DNA of 64,000 nucleotides. It comes from Ilyonectria destructans. Lineage: Eukaryota > Ascomycota > Sordariomycetes > Hypocreales > Nectriaceae. The translations under genes were made by a program, and so were the position numbers. Position 1 is the first letter of the stretch. Each line of letters starts with the position of its first letter. Positions 31,798-41,687 of this stretch are shown here, piece after piece. The notes under the pieces are model-generated. The model did not search any database, was not told the DNA's origin, and saw only the letters and a program-made list of their open reading frames with translations. Where the stretch lies: NCBI GenBank assembly GCA_020740775.1, contig JAHEWK010000045.1:1-64000 (forward strand), written 5' to 3'.

Positions 31798-33102
31798 ATC
31801 TGACTTAGCCGATCCAGCAGCCCCTTTAAGGGATTTGAGCTTATCCTTCCACTCAGGCAAGGAAAGTCGGTGGTTGACTGCATCTTGGATGACGGGATTG
31901 AATTCGTACCAGACTGGGGCCCTTGATGGAACGACATAGTAGCATTTTGGCCAGTTATGCCAATAGCCGCCGCAGGCTTCACAGATAGGACGGTCATTTC
32001 CTTGTTCCCGGTCATCCTTGGACTTGGTCTTCTTTGCCTCAGGGCCTGATTGATCGGACTTGCGTTTCCTGTTCTGTTTCGGCCGGGAGGGTCCTGCGGA
32101 TCCGGATGGTCTACCTTGCTGACCTTCCTTATCTGGATCCCGTCCCTCATCCGGTTGGTCGTCTTGATCCGGGTCCTGGCCGTAGGTTGGTCCAAAGCCT
32201 CTGTTGATCCGGCCTGGGGCCCTAGGGGCTTTAGCCGGCTGCTGTAAGCCGGCCTGGCTGACCTCTAGGCGTAGGTTCTTGGCCACAGTCCGAATTGCTA
32301 GGGATTTATCGTCTAGCTTGTCTCTGTAGATCCCTTGAAAATTCGAGACCCAGTTCCCTAGGACTGGCCGGATTGCAAGACATAGGTTATTGAACCACAC
32401 GTTCGGGTTGTCTAGACCTCCGATCCCTTTGGTCTGGGCTTGGTGCGTAGCCTGCTCCCATTCTGTAAGCCATTTAGGGAAGTCCTTGGAAGCCCTAGGC
32501 ACAGCAGAAAGGATCCTCTGATATTTGGCTAGGGCCTCATTTTGCTGCTCTGTCGTTGAGGCCCCAACGCTATCCTTGAGGTTGGAATACCAGCTCCTTA
32601 GATCCTGTTCAGGATCACAAGAGCTGGCCTTTAGAGACTTATCAACAGTCTCCGTAATCCAGTCCTTAAGCTTATCGATCCAATGGAATTGCTGTTCGAA
32701 CTTTTTATAGTCTTGCTCGTAGTCCCTACGTTCAGACTGATAGGCAGCCCTATCTTCAGCAGTCAATTCCGCCATAGATCGGGCCCGTTCGATCGGATCG
32801 TTCGTCTCGGGGATAATGATCGGGATCGTAGGGAGGGTCTGACTAGACCCCTGACTAGCAGACCGTCGGGTATCTCGAGGTGTTTCGGGCTCGATCCGTT
32901 GTGCTGGTATCTTACGGAAATAGGTATCGAAGGTCGGTTTGACCGGCTCTTCCATCGGCTGATCATCCCGATCGGGATTGATCAGGTGCCAGCTTTTTGC
33001 TGAATTTGCCTTGGATCGGAAGTCCCTGTCCCAATCTGCCCAATCTTCAAAGGTCCTCAGGACGGTCCTTTGGTCGGCAGATGCGGCATTTTTGGCTGAC
33101 AT
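31795..33102 (-). CDS. Copia Gag
   Basis: The start is ATG at 33102 (MSAKNAASADQR), 435 aa; an upstream extension to 33189 lacks an ATG and overlaps the leader. The middle is capsid-like helical sequence (DWADWDRDFRSKANSAKSWH, WLTEWEQATHQAQTKGIGGL, NVWFNNLCLAIRPVLGNW). The C-terminus has a basic linker and one CCHC zinc knuckle, CEACGGYWHNWPKC. It ends at UGA 31797-31795, directly followed in frame by Pol. As usual for Copia the Gag would form the particle and bind element RNA; readthrough would supply a minority Gag-Pol. Confidence 0.93.
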   Translation of the reverse strand: MSAKNAASADQRTVLRTFEDWADWDRDFRSKANSAKSWHLINPDRDDQPMEEPVKPTFDTYFRKIPAQRIEPETPRDTRRSASQGSSQTLPTIPIIIPETNDPIERARSMAELTAEDRAAYQSERRDYEQDYKKFEQQFHWIDKLKDWITETVDKSLKASSCDPEQDLRSWYSNLKDSVGASTTEQQNEALAKYQRILSAVPRASKDFPKWLTEWEQATHQAQTKGIGGLDNPNVWFNNLCLAIRPVLGNWVSNFQGIYRDKLDDKSLAIRTVAKNLRLEVSQAGLQQPAKAPRAPGRINRGFGPTYGQDPDQDDQPDEGRDPDKEGQQGRPSGSAGPSRPKQNRKRKSDQSGPEAKKTKSKDDREQGNDRPICEACGGYWHNWPKCYYVVPSRAPVWYEFNPVIQDAVNHRLSLPEWKDKLKSLKGAAGSAKSD

Positions 33103-33185
33103 TGCGATGTTCGTAGAATAGGGTAAAATTGATCTAAAATAGGGAATAAAAGCCGTACGGATCTCAGCGCAGCTAGCTTGTTCAA

Positions 33186-33203
33186 GCAAATGAGACTCTT
33201 AAT
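33186..33203 (-). promoter_or_regulatory. Primer binding site, half tRNA-Lys(CUU) type
   Basis: Right after the 5' LTR end (CCGACA) the minus strand reads ATTAAGAGTCTCATTTGC. Its complement, ATGAGACTCTTAAT, matches the anticodon stem and loop (CUCUUAA loop, CUU anticodon) of tRNA-Lys. Priming would therefore use a tRNA cut in the anticodon arm, as known for Drosophila copia with initiator tRNA-Met, and not an intact tRNA 3' end. Confidence 0.6.
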
Positions 33204-33389
33204 TGTCGGATCCGTTACGGTCAATTTGATCAAATGGATAGTGTTCAAAGCAGTGATGATGATGTTGATTCTTGCTTTTTGGCCCTGTTGGGCTCCGTCG
33301 GTCAGAGAGGGGTTTTCTGACACCCCCTCTGACTAAGGTCAGGATATCAGTCTATCAGAGGTTTCGTAGTACAGGGTCTCAATCCAACA
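33204..33389 (-). repeat. Right (5') LTR, 186 bp
   Basis: Intact LTR with ends TGTCGG and CCAACA (plus strand). It contains a hairpin-forming stretch (GTCAGAGAGGGG...CCCCTCTGAC, 33300-33332). Outside it is CTTGT (33390-33394), the right target duplication. Confidence 0.97.
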
Positions 33390-33394
33390 CTTGT

Positions 33395-34452
33395 TGCATT
33401 GCGGGTGTTGGTTGTAACCGAGCTTCTTGTCTTGCCTCACACAATACGAAGACCCATGAGTTGCTTGTCTACCGGCTGCAGCCAACGCGGATAAACCGGC
33501 AAGATGCGGCATTTTCTCAACCAACGTTACCGCAAATGCATTGACTCATTGCTGCCTGATTTACAACCTGCAGCGACACCAAAACAGCTGTACACTTTGC
33601 CGTCCGAACCCCATGTTACCTTAGTTGAGCTGAGGTGATCGAATAGGCTTAATCGGCTGCATTGAGTCTGAGAGGCCCAAGCGGATCAAATGACCAAACG
33701 ACCAAATGACCATCTCGGCATTGTTCAAGTCGTGCTTCTTGCGAGCACAGGATACTGGGTCCGGGAGGGGAGACCGTTCCGTCGATATTGCAACCTGACA
33801 GCGCTTGGTCTTTGTGGATCACTGTTGCGGATCACTGTCCGGGGTACGGGGTAAGGAAGCTAGACTGCAAGTGGGGCACCGACCACAGCAGCGTGTCCGC
33901 GATTACTCTTTACACTTTAAAAATGGCTGGCGCCCAGCCGGGCGTGGTACAGACCCAGGTTGCAGAGTTCGCGGGCGGGTCCTGCGGCGACGTTTGAAGA
34001 GCCTCGGATCGTGATGATGCCTAGTTGGCACTCTGCGGTATTGTCTTCGACAGCCGAGATACAGTACGTGGGAACGAGGACTGCGGCGGAACTGAGCATT
34101 GAGTCAGGAAAGCTGGTCGGGCTCATTGGCTCGCGAAATGGCGCGATTTAAATTGGGTAACTGCGCCGAGCAAGAATACGAGGCCGATTGGGTCTAGGAA
34201 ATAGAGCTGTTGGGCATTGTCTTCTGCTGGCTCTAGAGCTTGCAGGTGAGCCTAAAACTGCAGTTTTAAGCGCACACGCCGCGCCGGGCTGTGGCCTAAC
34301 TGCGCCATCGCTGCCTGGAATGGCTGAATGATCTTTCCACATTCACTCCTAAGTACTTCGAAGGAAGATCTCGCGCAAAGTTTCTCTCCGGTGAACCATG
34401 ACCCTCGACTAGTCTGACACACTCATTGCCCTTACAAATTTTCATACTCACG
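33395..34452. other. Intergenic, no gene seen
   Basis: This is the right flank of the Copia element, leading to the HET gene. No coding region or repeat can be supported. The last 300 bp before 34453 should hold the HET gene promoter. Confidence 0.4.
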
Positions 34453-35484
34453 ATGGCTCTTGAAATATTTTCGAATCCGAAATTTCTCAGCGGTCTCGTC
34501 GAATCTATATCCTCAGATGATCATCGCAACATTACAAATGGTTGGAAATATGAAATGGATAAAGTCAACTGGACATTTCTCTGCTCACACATGCAATATT
34601 TATCGAACATGCTCGATTGCGTGGCTGGCGTCGTCGATAATCTTGTTCTTTTAGATCCGCGATTTCGATATATAGCCAGATCTCTTGGCGACCAGAGGTC
34701 GCAAATTATATCATTCAGTGACGTTGCAGGGCAGATGCTGCTTGGAATCCAGGATGACGTCCACGGTGCCGGCCGAAGGGAGTCGCGGAAGAAGATAATA
34801 CCTTTCGACATATTTGTACCAAGTGATGGGTACGACTGGTCAAACGTCCACCGCGACCTTTACATCACCTATCGGTCTATCCGGATGGCGACTGTCATGG
34901 CTATCTATGAGCTTTTGGAAACAAACTCGATCCAAGAAGCAACTTATGAACAGTTGGCAATTCGCTTGGACAAGGATAACTGGACGACTGCTAGGGATGA
35001 AGCTCTCGTAGAAGTTTTAACTTCTCTATCGCAAGAGTTCGAGGCTATTCCTAGCAGAGCCTCCCCTTCTCAGTTCGGAAATCCAGACTCAGCTGTTCCA
35101 CATTGTGCAAACAAAAATGCTCGTCACCAGCCCGGGAATAACCATCTCCGTTCGCCTCCTTATCCAGGGCCGCCCCTCGGCAAGGAACGGGATCAAATTC
35201 GGATCCTTGAGCTCCTTCCAGGCACCGAGGACCAGCAGACCGAGTGTCTTATTTCCGCGGTCGACTTGGATCTCGCTGAACCATACGAGGCGCTATCTTA
35301 TGTATGGGGCAATTCGGCTTTCAAGAACAAAATCGAGTTGAATGGAGTTGAGTTCAGTATTCAAAACTCCCTTCATGTCGCACTAGCCAGGCTTCGAAAT
35401 CGATCGTATAGATCGATTCCGAGCCCTGATCGATCGATTTATATCGATCGTCACCCTCAATCGATCAGTCAGAGCCTCACGTGA
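34453..35484 (+). pseudogene. HET-domain gene, truncated
   Basis: From ATG at 34453 (the frame upstream has no ATG) the protein has a long helical N-terminus without known domain (WKYEMDKVNWTFLCSHMQYL, IRLDKDNWTTARDEALVEVL), a Pro-rich linker, and then the start of a heterokaryon-incompatibility (HET) domain: IRILELLPGTEDQQTECLI, then AEPYEALSYVWGNSAFKNKI and SLHVALARLRN. HET domains normally continue with WIDAICINQ and further motifs. Here, after LARLR, the frame enters a GATCGATC-rich insertion at about 35391 and stops at 35484. The domain is therefore cut after its first quarter and the gene is probably dead. HET proteins trigger cell death after non-self fusion in ascomycetes. Confidence 0.85.
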
Positions 35485-35822
35485 CGAGGCAAGGAAGCTG
35501 CAGAATCCTAAAAAGGAAGGTGGTGGGGCGCCTTCCTCCTCAGAAAGCACTCAAGAGCAGCGTCTCTCCACCAATCGCGCCTGCCAGGTGTGCCTTGTGG
35601 GATATGCGATGTGTTGCGATCCACACAGAGGCAGAATCCAGGGCAGCCTACCCTGCACCTCACCGATTTATATACGGTCCACCCGATCGACGATCAAATC
35701 GATCGATCAGGACTTGCAATCGATCGATATCGATCGACTGGTAGCTCTGATCGATCGATCGAAATCGAAATCGAATCGATTAATCGAATCGATCAAATCG
35801 ATTGGTCGATCGATTTCGAAGC
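35391..35822. mobile_element. GATCGATC-rich inverted-repeat insertion (MITE candidate)
   Basis: A perfect 16-bp inverted repeat, GCTTCGAAATCGATCG at 35391-35406 and CGATCGATTTCGAAGC at 35807-35822, bounds a 432-bp segment. Both ends are rich in ATCGAT/GATC motifs (35400-35470 and 35685-35818), while the centre is ordinary sequence. It begins inside the HET domain. No target duplication was identified, and the HET frame does not obviously resume on the right, so part of the gene may be lost. Confidence 0.6.
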
Positions 35823-36464
35823 TTGCGCATGCCGGCGGCGATCCGAGACAAGGGGCTCAAACTTCGCCCGAGGAGCTCGTGCAGCCCTCCCCCGTGGCAG
35901 CCCTGCGGTTGTTGAAGGTGAGATCCGCGTCTCACTTGAATCCAGACAGGCAGCACAGACGCCGTCTCCGCCGCTCAATGCGGCCCCCAATGCTGCAGCC
36001 ACAGAACGAGCTCAGTACGCCCATTTCCCGAGCCTACATGGCCTCGATCTCTCTCTCGAACACCCTCCTGTTTCAATTGCCGAATCGGCAAACAGTCTCG
36101 CGCGCGAACAGGCCGAAGCATAAGGACCACCGCCGCCGGGACCGGCCATTGCTGAACTCGAGGTACTTAGCGTGTAATTAGCAAAAGACTTGTGATGGGC
36201 CCCAACTCAATCAGTATGTCTCTCCACGAAAAGTTCCCGGAAACGTAAAGACAAAGTCAGAATCACCAACCCCCCCTCGGAACTGCACAAATATTCTTGT
36301 CAGAGCAACGTGAAAGATTACGCATAGTACAGCAAGTAGTTGAAAAATGTGACATCTCGACCAAATTGGTTTTTTCTTAAGTCGAACACATAAATCTATT
36401 GATCAATCATTCGATTCGAAACAAAACATGTCCTCTGCATCCAACATTCTCTTCCTTCTGATTA
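35823..36464. other. No gene supported
   Basis: Overlapping plus-strand frames up to about 36180 are Pro/Arg-rich artefacts of GC-rich sequence. I see no HET continuation. The remainder is AT-rich 3' flank of the deaminase-like gene. Confidence 0.35.
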
Positions 36465-38114
36465 TTATCTATTATTTTTAGGACCCGTTATAGACGACCT
36501 CCCTTGAAAAAGCAACACTTCGTCCTCTTCCTCGAGTGCTTCATTTGTCGCATCAGCTGACCGTTGGTGAACTACAGTCACAACTTCCCGGTCTAAGATC
36601 CTCAATAAACTCAAGGATAAACCTGTCGCTGTTTCAGCCGGGGGTCCACCATCTATGCCTGGCATTCTACAGGGCGCAAGTGCTGTGTAGGTACTAGAGT
36701 CGTGAGGTCGCCCATCTGATAGCCTCTCGGATAATATTCGTGCTATGTCTGCGCAAATGCGGGTCTTGATCCTGCCCATCACCCTCATTCGTGTAATCGC
36801 GGCATCGTGCCCCTGATGCTCGTATATGTCTGGCATTCGCCATGGGAAATAAACATTCTGGTGGGACGGGCGAACCTGAACATCCGTCGGGTACTCGTCG
36901 AAGAAATAAGAACAAAGCTTGCAGGGTGGTTTACTGGATCCAATAAATTTCCAGCGGTTGAAGAAGCGTTCCGGTCGGATTCCTCCTTGTGTGTTTTCTA
37001 GCCAGTGGTGGACGAGGACTTCGGCGTGCACAATCGGCTTGGATGCTTGAGACCAAATCTGCCTGATATCGCCGTCAAGGTCATGGGCGGAAAGCTGCTG
37101 GAGTTGTTCGCTCAAACGACCGATGAGCTCTTGGTCACCGGTCATTTTCCCCACGATTCGCTCAGCAGTCAACGGTTGGCCTCGGAGTGCGTCCGAGATA
37201 CCCGAGCTTGATGGTATCATGCAAATCTGAAACTTATCGAAGAGTTGCGGCCAAGTGCTGGCCACCAAGAGCATCACGTCAACCGCTCGTCTGTAAGAGA
37301 GCAAGCGTCCGGCAACGTGAATGCAGTCTGACCAATGTCTCGCTGACATTAAATTCTCTTCTCGAGCTAAACGGGGTCCCACAAGAACGAAAGTATTGGA
37401 CTTGAAAAGCTGGTCTATCGATTCAATCAAATTGAGCACAGCATGGATGCTCACTGGAAAGTCTCGGTATTAATTCTTGGGTTTCAATCATCGCTACCTA
37501 GTGCAACGACTTACCCGATTCCTTCAGAGTCTCAGGACTCTGTTCAAAGCATGGCTCTAGACTTTGAAGGATAGTCATAAAGGCCTCCTTGATTACCTGG
37601 GCTATTCTATCTTAGCATGCGAAGATCCGACTGGTTTGGACAAACTACCTTCAGTGGTGTCTTCTTGCTCACAAGCCCGCACACAGACCTGAAGTTGAGT
37701 CCCAAGAGATCGTAAATACGCCTTGATACGAATTTCAGAAAATGCAAGCGCTGCGGTAAGAATTTGTCGGTGGAGTGCTGCTTTCTCCGAGTCTGTTGCT
37801 GGCAGGGGAGAGTGGAGCATGTGCAGAATACGGGTTATTTCGCATCGTTTGTGCTTCAGTTCGCTACTAGTCCGATTATTGAAGCCGAAAATATACTGAA
37901 CGCCTTCCGGAAGCTGCAGGATCGCGCAAGCTGCGACCGCGGAACCGCCAGGCTCAGTACAACAAAGGAAAGCTAGTTTGGAGACAAAGTCGCGAAAAAG
38001 CGGCTCGAGGCCAGTCGTGAGATCAAGAACGGGGTCTTGCGCACTTCTCCTGTATGGATGGACGGCTGCGAGGCAGACAAAGAGCAGCAGGGGTGGGTAG
38101 AATTGCTTCGCCAA
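36465..38114 (-). CDS. OTT_1508-like deaminase-fold protein
   Basis: Exons on the minus strand: an N-terminal part from 38114 (LAFLCCTEPGGSAVAACAIL, LQLPEGVQYIFGF), a middle part (IKEAFMTILQSLEPCFEQ, ending 37515) and the main part 37453-36465. The second intron, 37514-37454 (GTAAGT...CCAG, 61 nt), joins LKES to VSIHAVLNLIES. The first lies near 37605-37640, with sites I could not fix. The main exon has the deaminase zinc motif: HAEVLVHHWL (His and catalytic Glu), then SSKPPCKLCSYFF (two Cys), which fits the OTT_1508-like deaminase family found in many fungi. Substrate unknown. The start is the first Met of the open frame and could lie further upstream. No break is evident. Confidence 0.72.
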
Positions 38115-39040
38115 TGCTGGTGTAAGAGCAACAACTTTGGGGGGTTCATGGTCGGCTTCGTGGTGTTAGCCTGTCTATCGAATAGCTAGAGGGAGCGGAC
38201 TGCTTGCTCATCTCTGCAGCTGTGTCTCGGGCTGGAATGCCTTTGAGGTGACTTTCTGCGGTCTCTGTCCTGTTGGGATTGGGTGCTGTCACTGGTGGCC
38301 AGAGCTTCGGAGGCGAGGTCGGTTTAACAGCCAAATTCATTCATGGGGGAAAACGATGAAACTGTCCAGCCCGGGTCAGGGGCAGACAGTGAAGAGCATG
38401 TGTGGTCTGGATGGTAGACAATGCGAAGCAAGCAATGTGGTGGGCTCAGCATTAATTTGGCCCTCGGATTACGTGATGGGGATGGTAGGCCTCCTCGTGC
38501 ATTACTGTGGCTTATGCGGTCTCTGATGTTCCCCAGCTGAGAGATTATCGACATTGCTTGTCTACGTCACCCTGCGTCTAACCGTTTTGACATAGTAGTA
38601 GGCCTCATGCATACCGTGACGTGATTCGCCGCTCATTCTTCCATGCTCTTCCACCCAGTTCGATCACCAGAAAATTGTAATTCCCATACACAGATTGAAT
38701 GCGGGGACTCACATAGAATGATGATAAGGAATAGAGATTGTGAAAGTGATGTGAGCGCATCCGCCGTGGGCTGAACTTATATATGGTTCATCACCTCCTC
38801 TCTTCACTTTGGATCTGGGGACGAAATCAACAGCTCGCAATCTCAACTTGATCCCAGCGGCTAGAATCGGCTTGGTTCCGATGCAAGGGTACGGGAGGAT
38901 CATCTTGGTTTCCGGTATGCTCACCGTCTGAATCCCCAAAAGCTCTCAAGGGTACTGTCTGACACGTCCAAACCAAGGAACATTGAGTCCAACAAATAGT
39001 TGCCCTTTTAGCGAGGTTTGAATCGCTGAGAGGTGCTACA
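38115..39040. other. Intergenic between divergent genes
   Basis: No gene can be supported. Short frames on both strands lack coding character. The region must hold the start regions of the deaminase-like gene (leftward) and of the zinc-finger gene (rightward). Confidence 0.4.
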
Positions 39041-39787
39041 ATGGAAGAGACCTCTACCACCATGAATGAACAACTGCTGAACATCGATTTTGTGCCCCCG
39101 CAATTCGTCTCACTGCGGGACCTCGAAGTCTCGACGGGATCAAGCTACTCAGAAGATACTGGCCGACCTATGAGCGTTGATCAGGGTCAGCGGCATTAGT
39201 CTCTCCAACCCGAGGTAGCTGGTCTAGGCAACTTTGCCGCCAGAACTCATGATCACACGTCATTTAACGGGCATAACCATGTTATGAATGCTGAGAGCTC
39301 TGAGACCTGGAGCGGGAGCGGCGGGGCTATAAGGCAACCATTTCGTCAATTGCGCGCTGGTCAACTCTTCCTAGAAAAGGAATTGCCTCCAAGCAGCCTT
39401 TACCAAGGCCAGTCACAAGATGGACAATACTTTTGCACGTATGGAGATTGCAGACAAGAACCCAAAAAGTCCTATAACCTCCCGAGCGGACTTAGGTAAG
39501 CTGCACATTCAAAATATTTAATGTTGGGCGCTGACACGATTAGGAAACATGCTCGTAATCATTTTAAGCCTGTGCAATGCCCCGAGTGCACAGAAGAGAA
39601 GGCAGAACAGAACGATATGAAGGACCACGTTCGCATTGCACATCCGTCTCTTGCAGAGGCGCTAGGCATCGCTGGGGAGACCTTGATCTGTCCTCACTGT
39701 GGTGCTAAGTTTCGCAATAGTCGTGAGGATAATATGTCTAGACATGTGAGAAATTTCCATCCGGTGGAAACGTCCGAGCTAGAATAG
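39041..39787 (+). pseudogene. Three-finger C2H2 protein with an early stop
   Basis: From ATG at 39041 one frame continues through TAG at 39197-39199 (codon 53, GQRH*SLQPE, a CAG-to-TAG change) to a donor at 39496. The 48-nt intron 39496-39543 (GTAAGC...TTAG) joins SGLR to KHARNHF, and exon 2 ends at 39787. The C-terminal part has three Cys/His fingers: CTYGDCRQ...RKHARNH, CPECTEE...MKDHVRIAH and CPHCGAKF...MSRHVRNFH. If translation restarts at the ATG at 39284 a 151-aa protein with all three fingers could still be made. Probable nucleic-acid binding; target unknown. Confidence 0.65.
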
Positions 39788-40346
39788 ACGAAACACTACT
39801 ATATCTTAACCGACTCAAACTAGAAGCTGAATGTATAGTAAAATTACTCGGCATAGACTCTAAGAATATAATAGAGTCTTTTGATGCATTCTACCAATAG
39901 ATCAATAGATTTTCATTCGTTGTGGCCTCTGTATTTATCTTGCAAGTTGTTGACCTAGTAGTCAATGCTCTTCTCAATTGCAGTAGACTTGATTTTTGTG
40001 CCCCACATGACAGGGGGTAGATTTGATTTAAAAGGCTGAGGTAGATTTGATTTCCCCTCAACCAATTAAACCTGTCCCCAGCACACACGTATTACGTAAG
40101 GAACGCGAAACATTCACGCGTACAGTGGAAGTGAGCAGAAGATTCACTCAACGAGCTGCAAAATGATTTTCTTGATTTCCTAGATGAGTTTCTTAAGGCT
40201 GCACTACTAAGTTTATTACCAAGCCCATTTTCACATTCTTGTGCGCTTTATACCAGCACAGTATGGGAATGTCATTATGTATTTGCCTTGACTTCAGTTT
40301 ATAGGGCTACTTTACAGATGAAATAATGGTAAGGATACTGAGTAAT
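39788..40346. other. AT-rich intergenic stretch
   Basis: No gene is seen. The stretch is moderately AT-rich. It ends at the partial LTR. Confidence 0.4.
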
Positions 40347-40422
40347 TGTTGGATTGTGACCCTGTATTACGAAACCTCTGATAGATCGATATCCTGACCT
40401 TAGTCAGAAGGGGGGTCTGATA
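40347..40422 (+). repeat. Partial LTR related to the young Copia element
   Basis: TGTTGGATTG, then ACCCTGTATTACGAAACCTC and GATATCCTGACCTTAGTCAG match the minus-strand start of the 33.3-kb LTR with several substitutions. The orientation is opposite to that element. Similarity ends near the palindrome that follows, so this is a diverged or truncated solo LTR. No internal coding sequence accompanies it. Confidence 0.85.
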
Positions 40423-40454
40423 GGGAGCCAATAGGTGCGCACCTATTGGCTCCC
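40423..40454. repeat. Perfect 32-bp palindrome
   Basis: GGGAGCCAATAGGTGC is followed at once by its exact reverse complement, with no loop. It lies at the point where LTR similarity is lost. Confidence 0.97.
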
Positions 40455-40706
40455 GACCGAGTCTGATGGGCTCGTGCTGTGCTGCAGCAAGGCAACCAAT
40501 CCAGCCATGCTTAGAGCGTATTCTCAGAGTGCGAGGCGTCCTCATGACTTGATTATGCTGGTATCTTGCTTACCCCGCAAAAAGGACTTGTTGGCCGCGT
40601 GTCGAAGTGAGGCAATTTCGTCCTCTTTTCATACCGCAGGTTATGCCCTCTATCATTGTTTTCAGCAAAGAGCAAAACGCATGAGCAGAACACACAGCAC
40701 AACAAT

Positions 40707-41687
40707 ATGACACAGAAAATCTGGTTTCTGCCTCCGGATTTCACTTTTCTCCCTGACGGGGAACTCGCGCTCGGAACCGTAATCCCATATCCTCATAGAC
40801 CGACATTAAGCCTCGCCTCGCTCGGTTCGGATGCTCATCCGGAAATCACTCTTCCTGGTGTCGAGACTCTGACCGAGATTGAGCACAACCACACATACGA
40901 CTCTAAGAGATCTCTCGGCGCGGATCTATTCGCCAAATTCGTCGACCTAGCCTCCGCCATTGGGAATACCAACGTTTCCCGCTATAAGAATACGTCTCTT
41001 GGTAGCGTAGATCTTGAGGTTCGGACTTTTAGGAAAGGCATATGTGCGGATGCTTTGAAAGCAATCGTGGGACTTGACAGTGTGAAGAAGCACATCAACA
41101 GTGGCCACTTCCGCCAGCTACCCGTATACATCATCTCGGGGTTGTGTGTGGCAAAAGAGTCTTTTGAAGTGAGAAATGAAGCCGGATCGTCCAAATCAAC
41201 GTCGGTATCAGGATCTGGCAATGCTCCATTGGGGGGGCCGTTTATTGAAAGCGGAGTCAGCATCTCATCCAGCAACGGGCAGAGTAGGACGGACTCCTAC
41301 AAGTCGGCTCCAGGCGTCGTGTTTGCATACAGGCTGCATGTGATCCGAATGAAGAGAAACGGCGACGTCGAGACTGAGCTTTATGCCAACGGCAACGGCA
41401 GGGTGGTGACCTTCTCGGTGAACCCGTTGGTCATCTTTATACTTGCCTCGGCGAAGCTGTTTTCCTTCCTGAAGGCCTCCCTCAGAGGCGAAGGTGAAGA
41501 TAAGGAGACTGAAGATGAGGAGGCTGAAGAGATAGAGTACACTGAGGTAACTTCAAAGGTGTTAAACGACTTAATAATAGGGCCAAACTCTGAATACCCG
41601 ATTTCAGAGCTTGAGAAGCTTCATATAGTCTTTGAGAACAGTGTATGGATACAAGCTAGGTTGGACTGTGGTTTTATGAGTAGTTAG
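40707..41687 (+). CDS. Unknown protein, possible gasdermin-like fold
   Basis: The preferred start is ATG at 40707 (MTQKIWFLPPDF); the frame is open to an earlier ATG at 40656. About 326 aa, single exon, intact. It begins IWFLPPDFTFLPDGELALG, then LTEIEHNHTYDSKRSLGADL. A central region of alternating strands has PVYIISGLCVAKESFEV, a Ser/Gly-rich linker (KSTSVSGSGNAPLGG) and VVFAYRLHVIRM. A hydrophobic stretch (VNPLVIFILASAKLFSFL) is followed by an acidic stretch (EDKETEDEEAEEIEY). The layout of amphipathic strands with a Ser/Gly-rich hairpin followed by AYRL resembles gasdermin N-domains, which in fungi act in allorecognition cell death. This is inference from pattern only. No membrane pore can be shown from sequence alone. 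Confidence 0.55.
   Translation: MTQKIWFLPPDFTFLPDGELALGTVIPYPHRPTLSLASLGSDAHPEITLPGVETLTEIEHNHTYDSKRSLGADLFAKFVDLASAIGNTNVSRYKNTSLGSVDLEVRTFRKGICADALKAIVGLDSVKKHINSGHFRQLPVYIISGLCVAKESFEVRNEAGSSKSTSVSGSGNAPLGGPFIESGVSISSSNGQSRTDSYKSAPGVVFAYRLHVIRMKRNGDVETELYANGNGRVVTFSVNPLVIFILASAKLFSFLKASLRGEGEDKETEDEEAEEIEYTEVTSKVLNDLIIGPNSEYPISELEKLHIVFENSVWIQARLDCGFMSS

Larger units (their letters stand above)
22386..33389 (-). mobile_element. Full-length Ty1/Copia element with a nested LINE
   Basis: This element encodes Gag and Pol on the minus strand between two 186-bp LTRs that start TGTCGG and end CCAACA on the plus strand. The right (5') LTR is 33204-33389. The left (3') LTR is split by a LINE into 22386-22473 and 27966-28063. 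The two LTRs differ at one of 186 positions, so the insertion is young. It is flanked by a perfect 5-bp target duplication, CTTGT, at 22381-22385 and 33390-33394. Without the LINE and its target duplication the element is about 5.5 kb. Gene order is protease-integrase-RT-RNase H, as in Copia. No disabling stop was seen except the UGA between gag and pol, which I think is functional. Confidence 0.96.
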
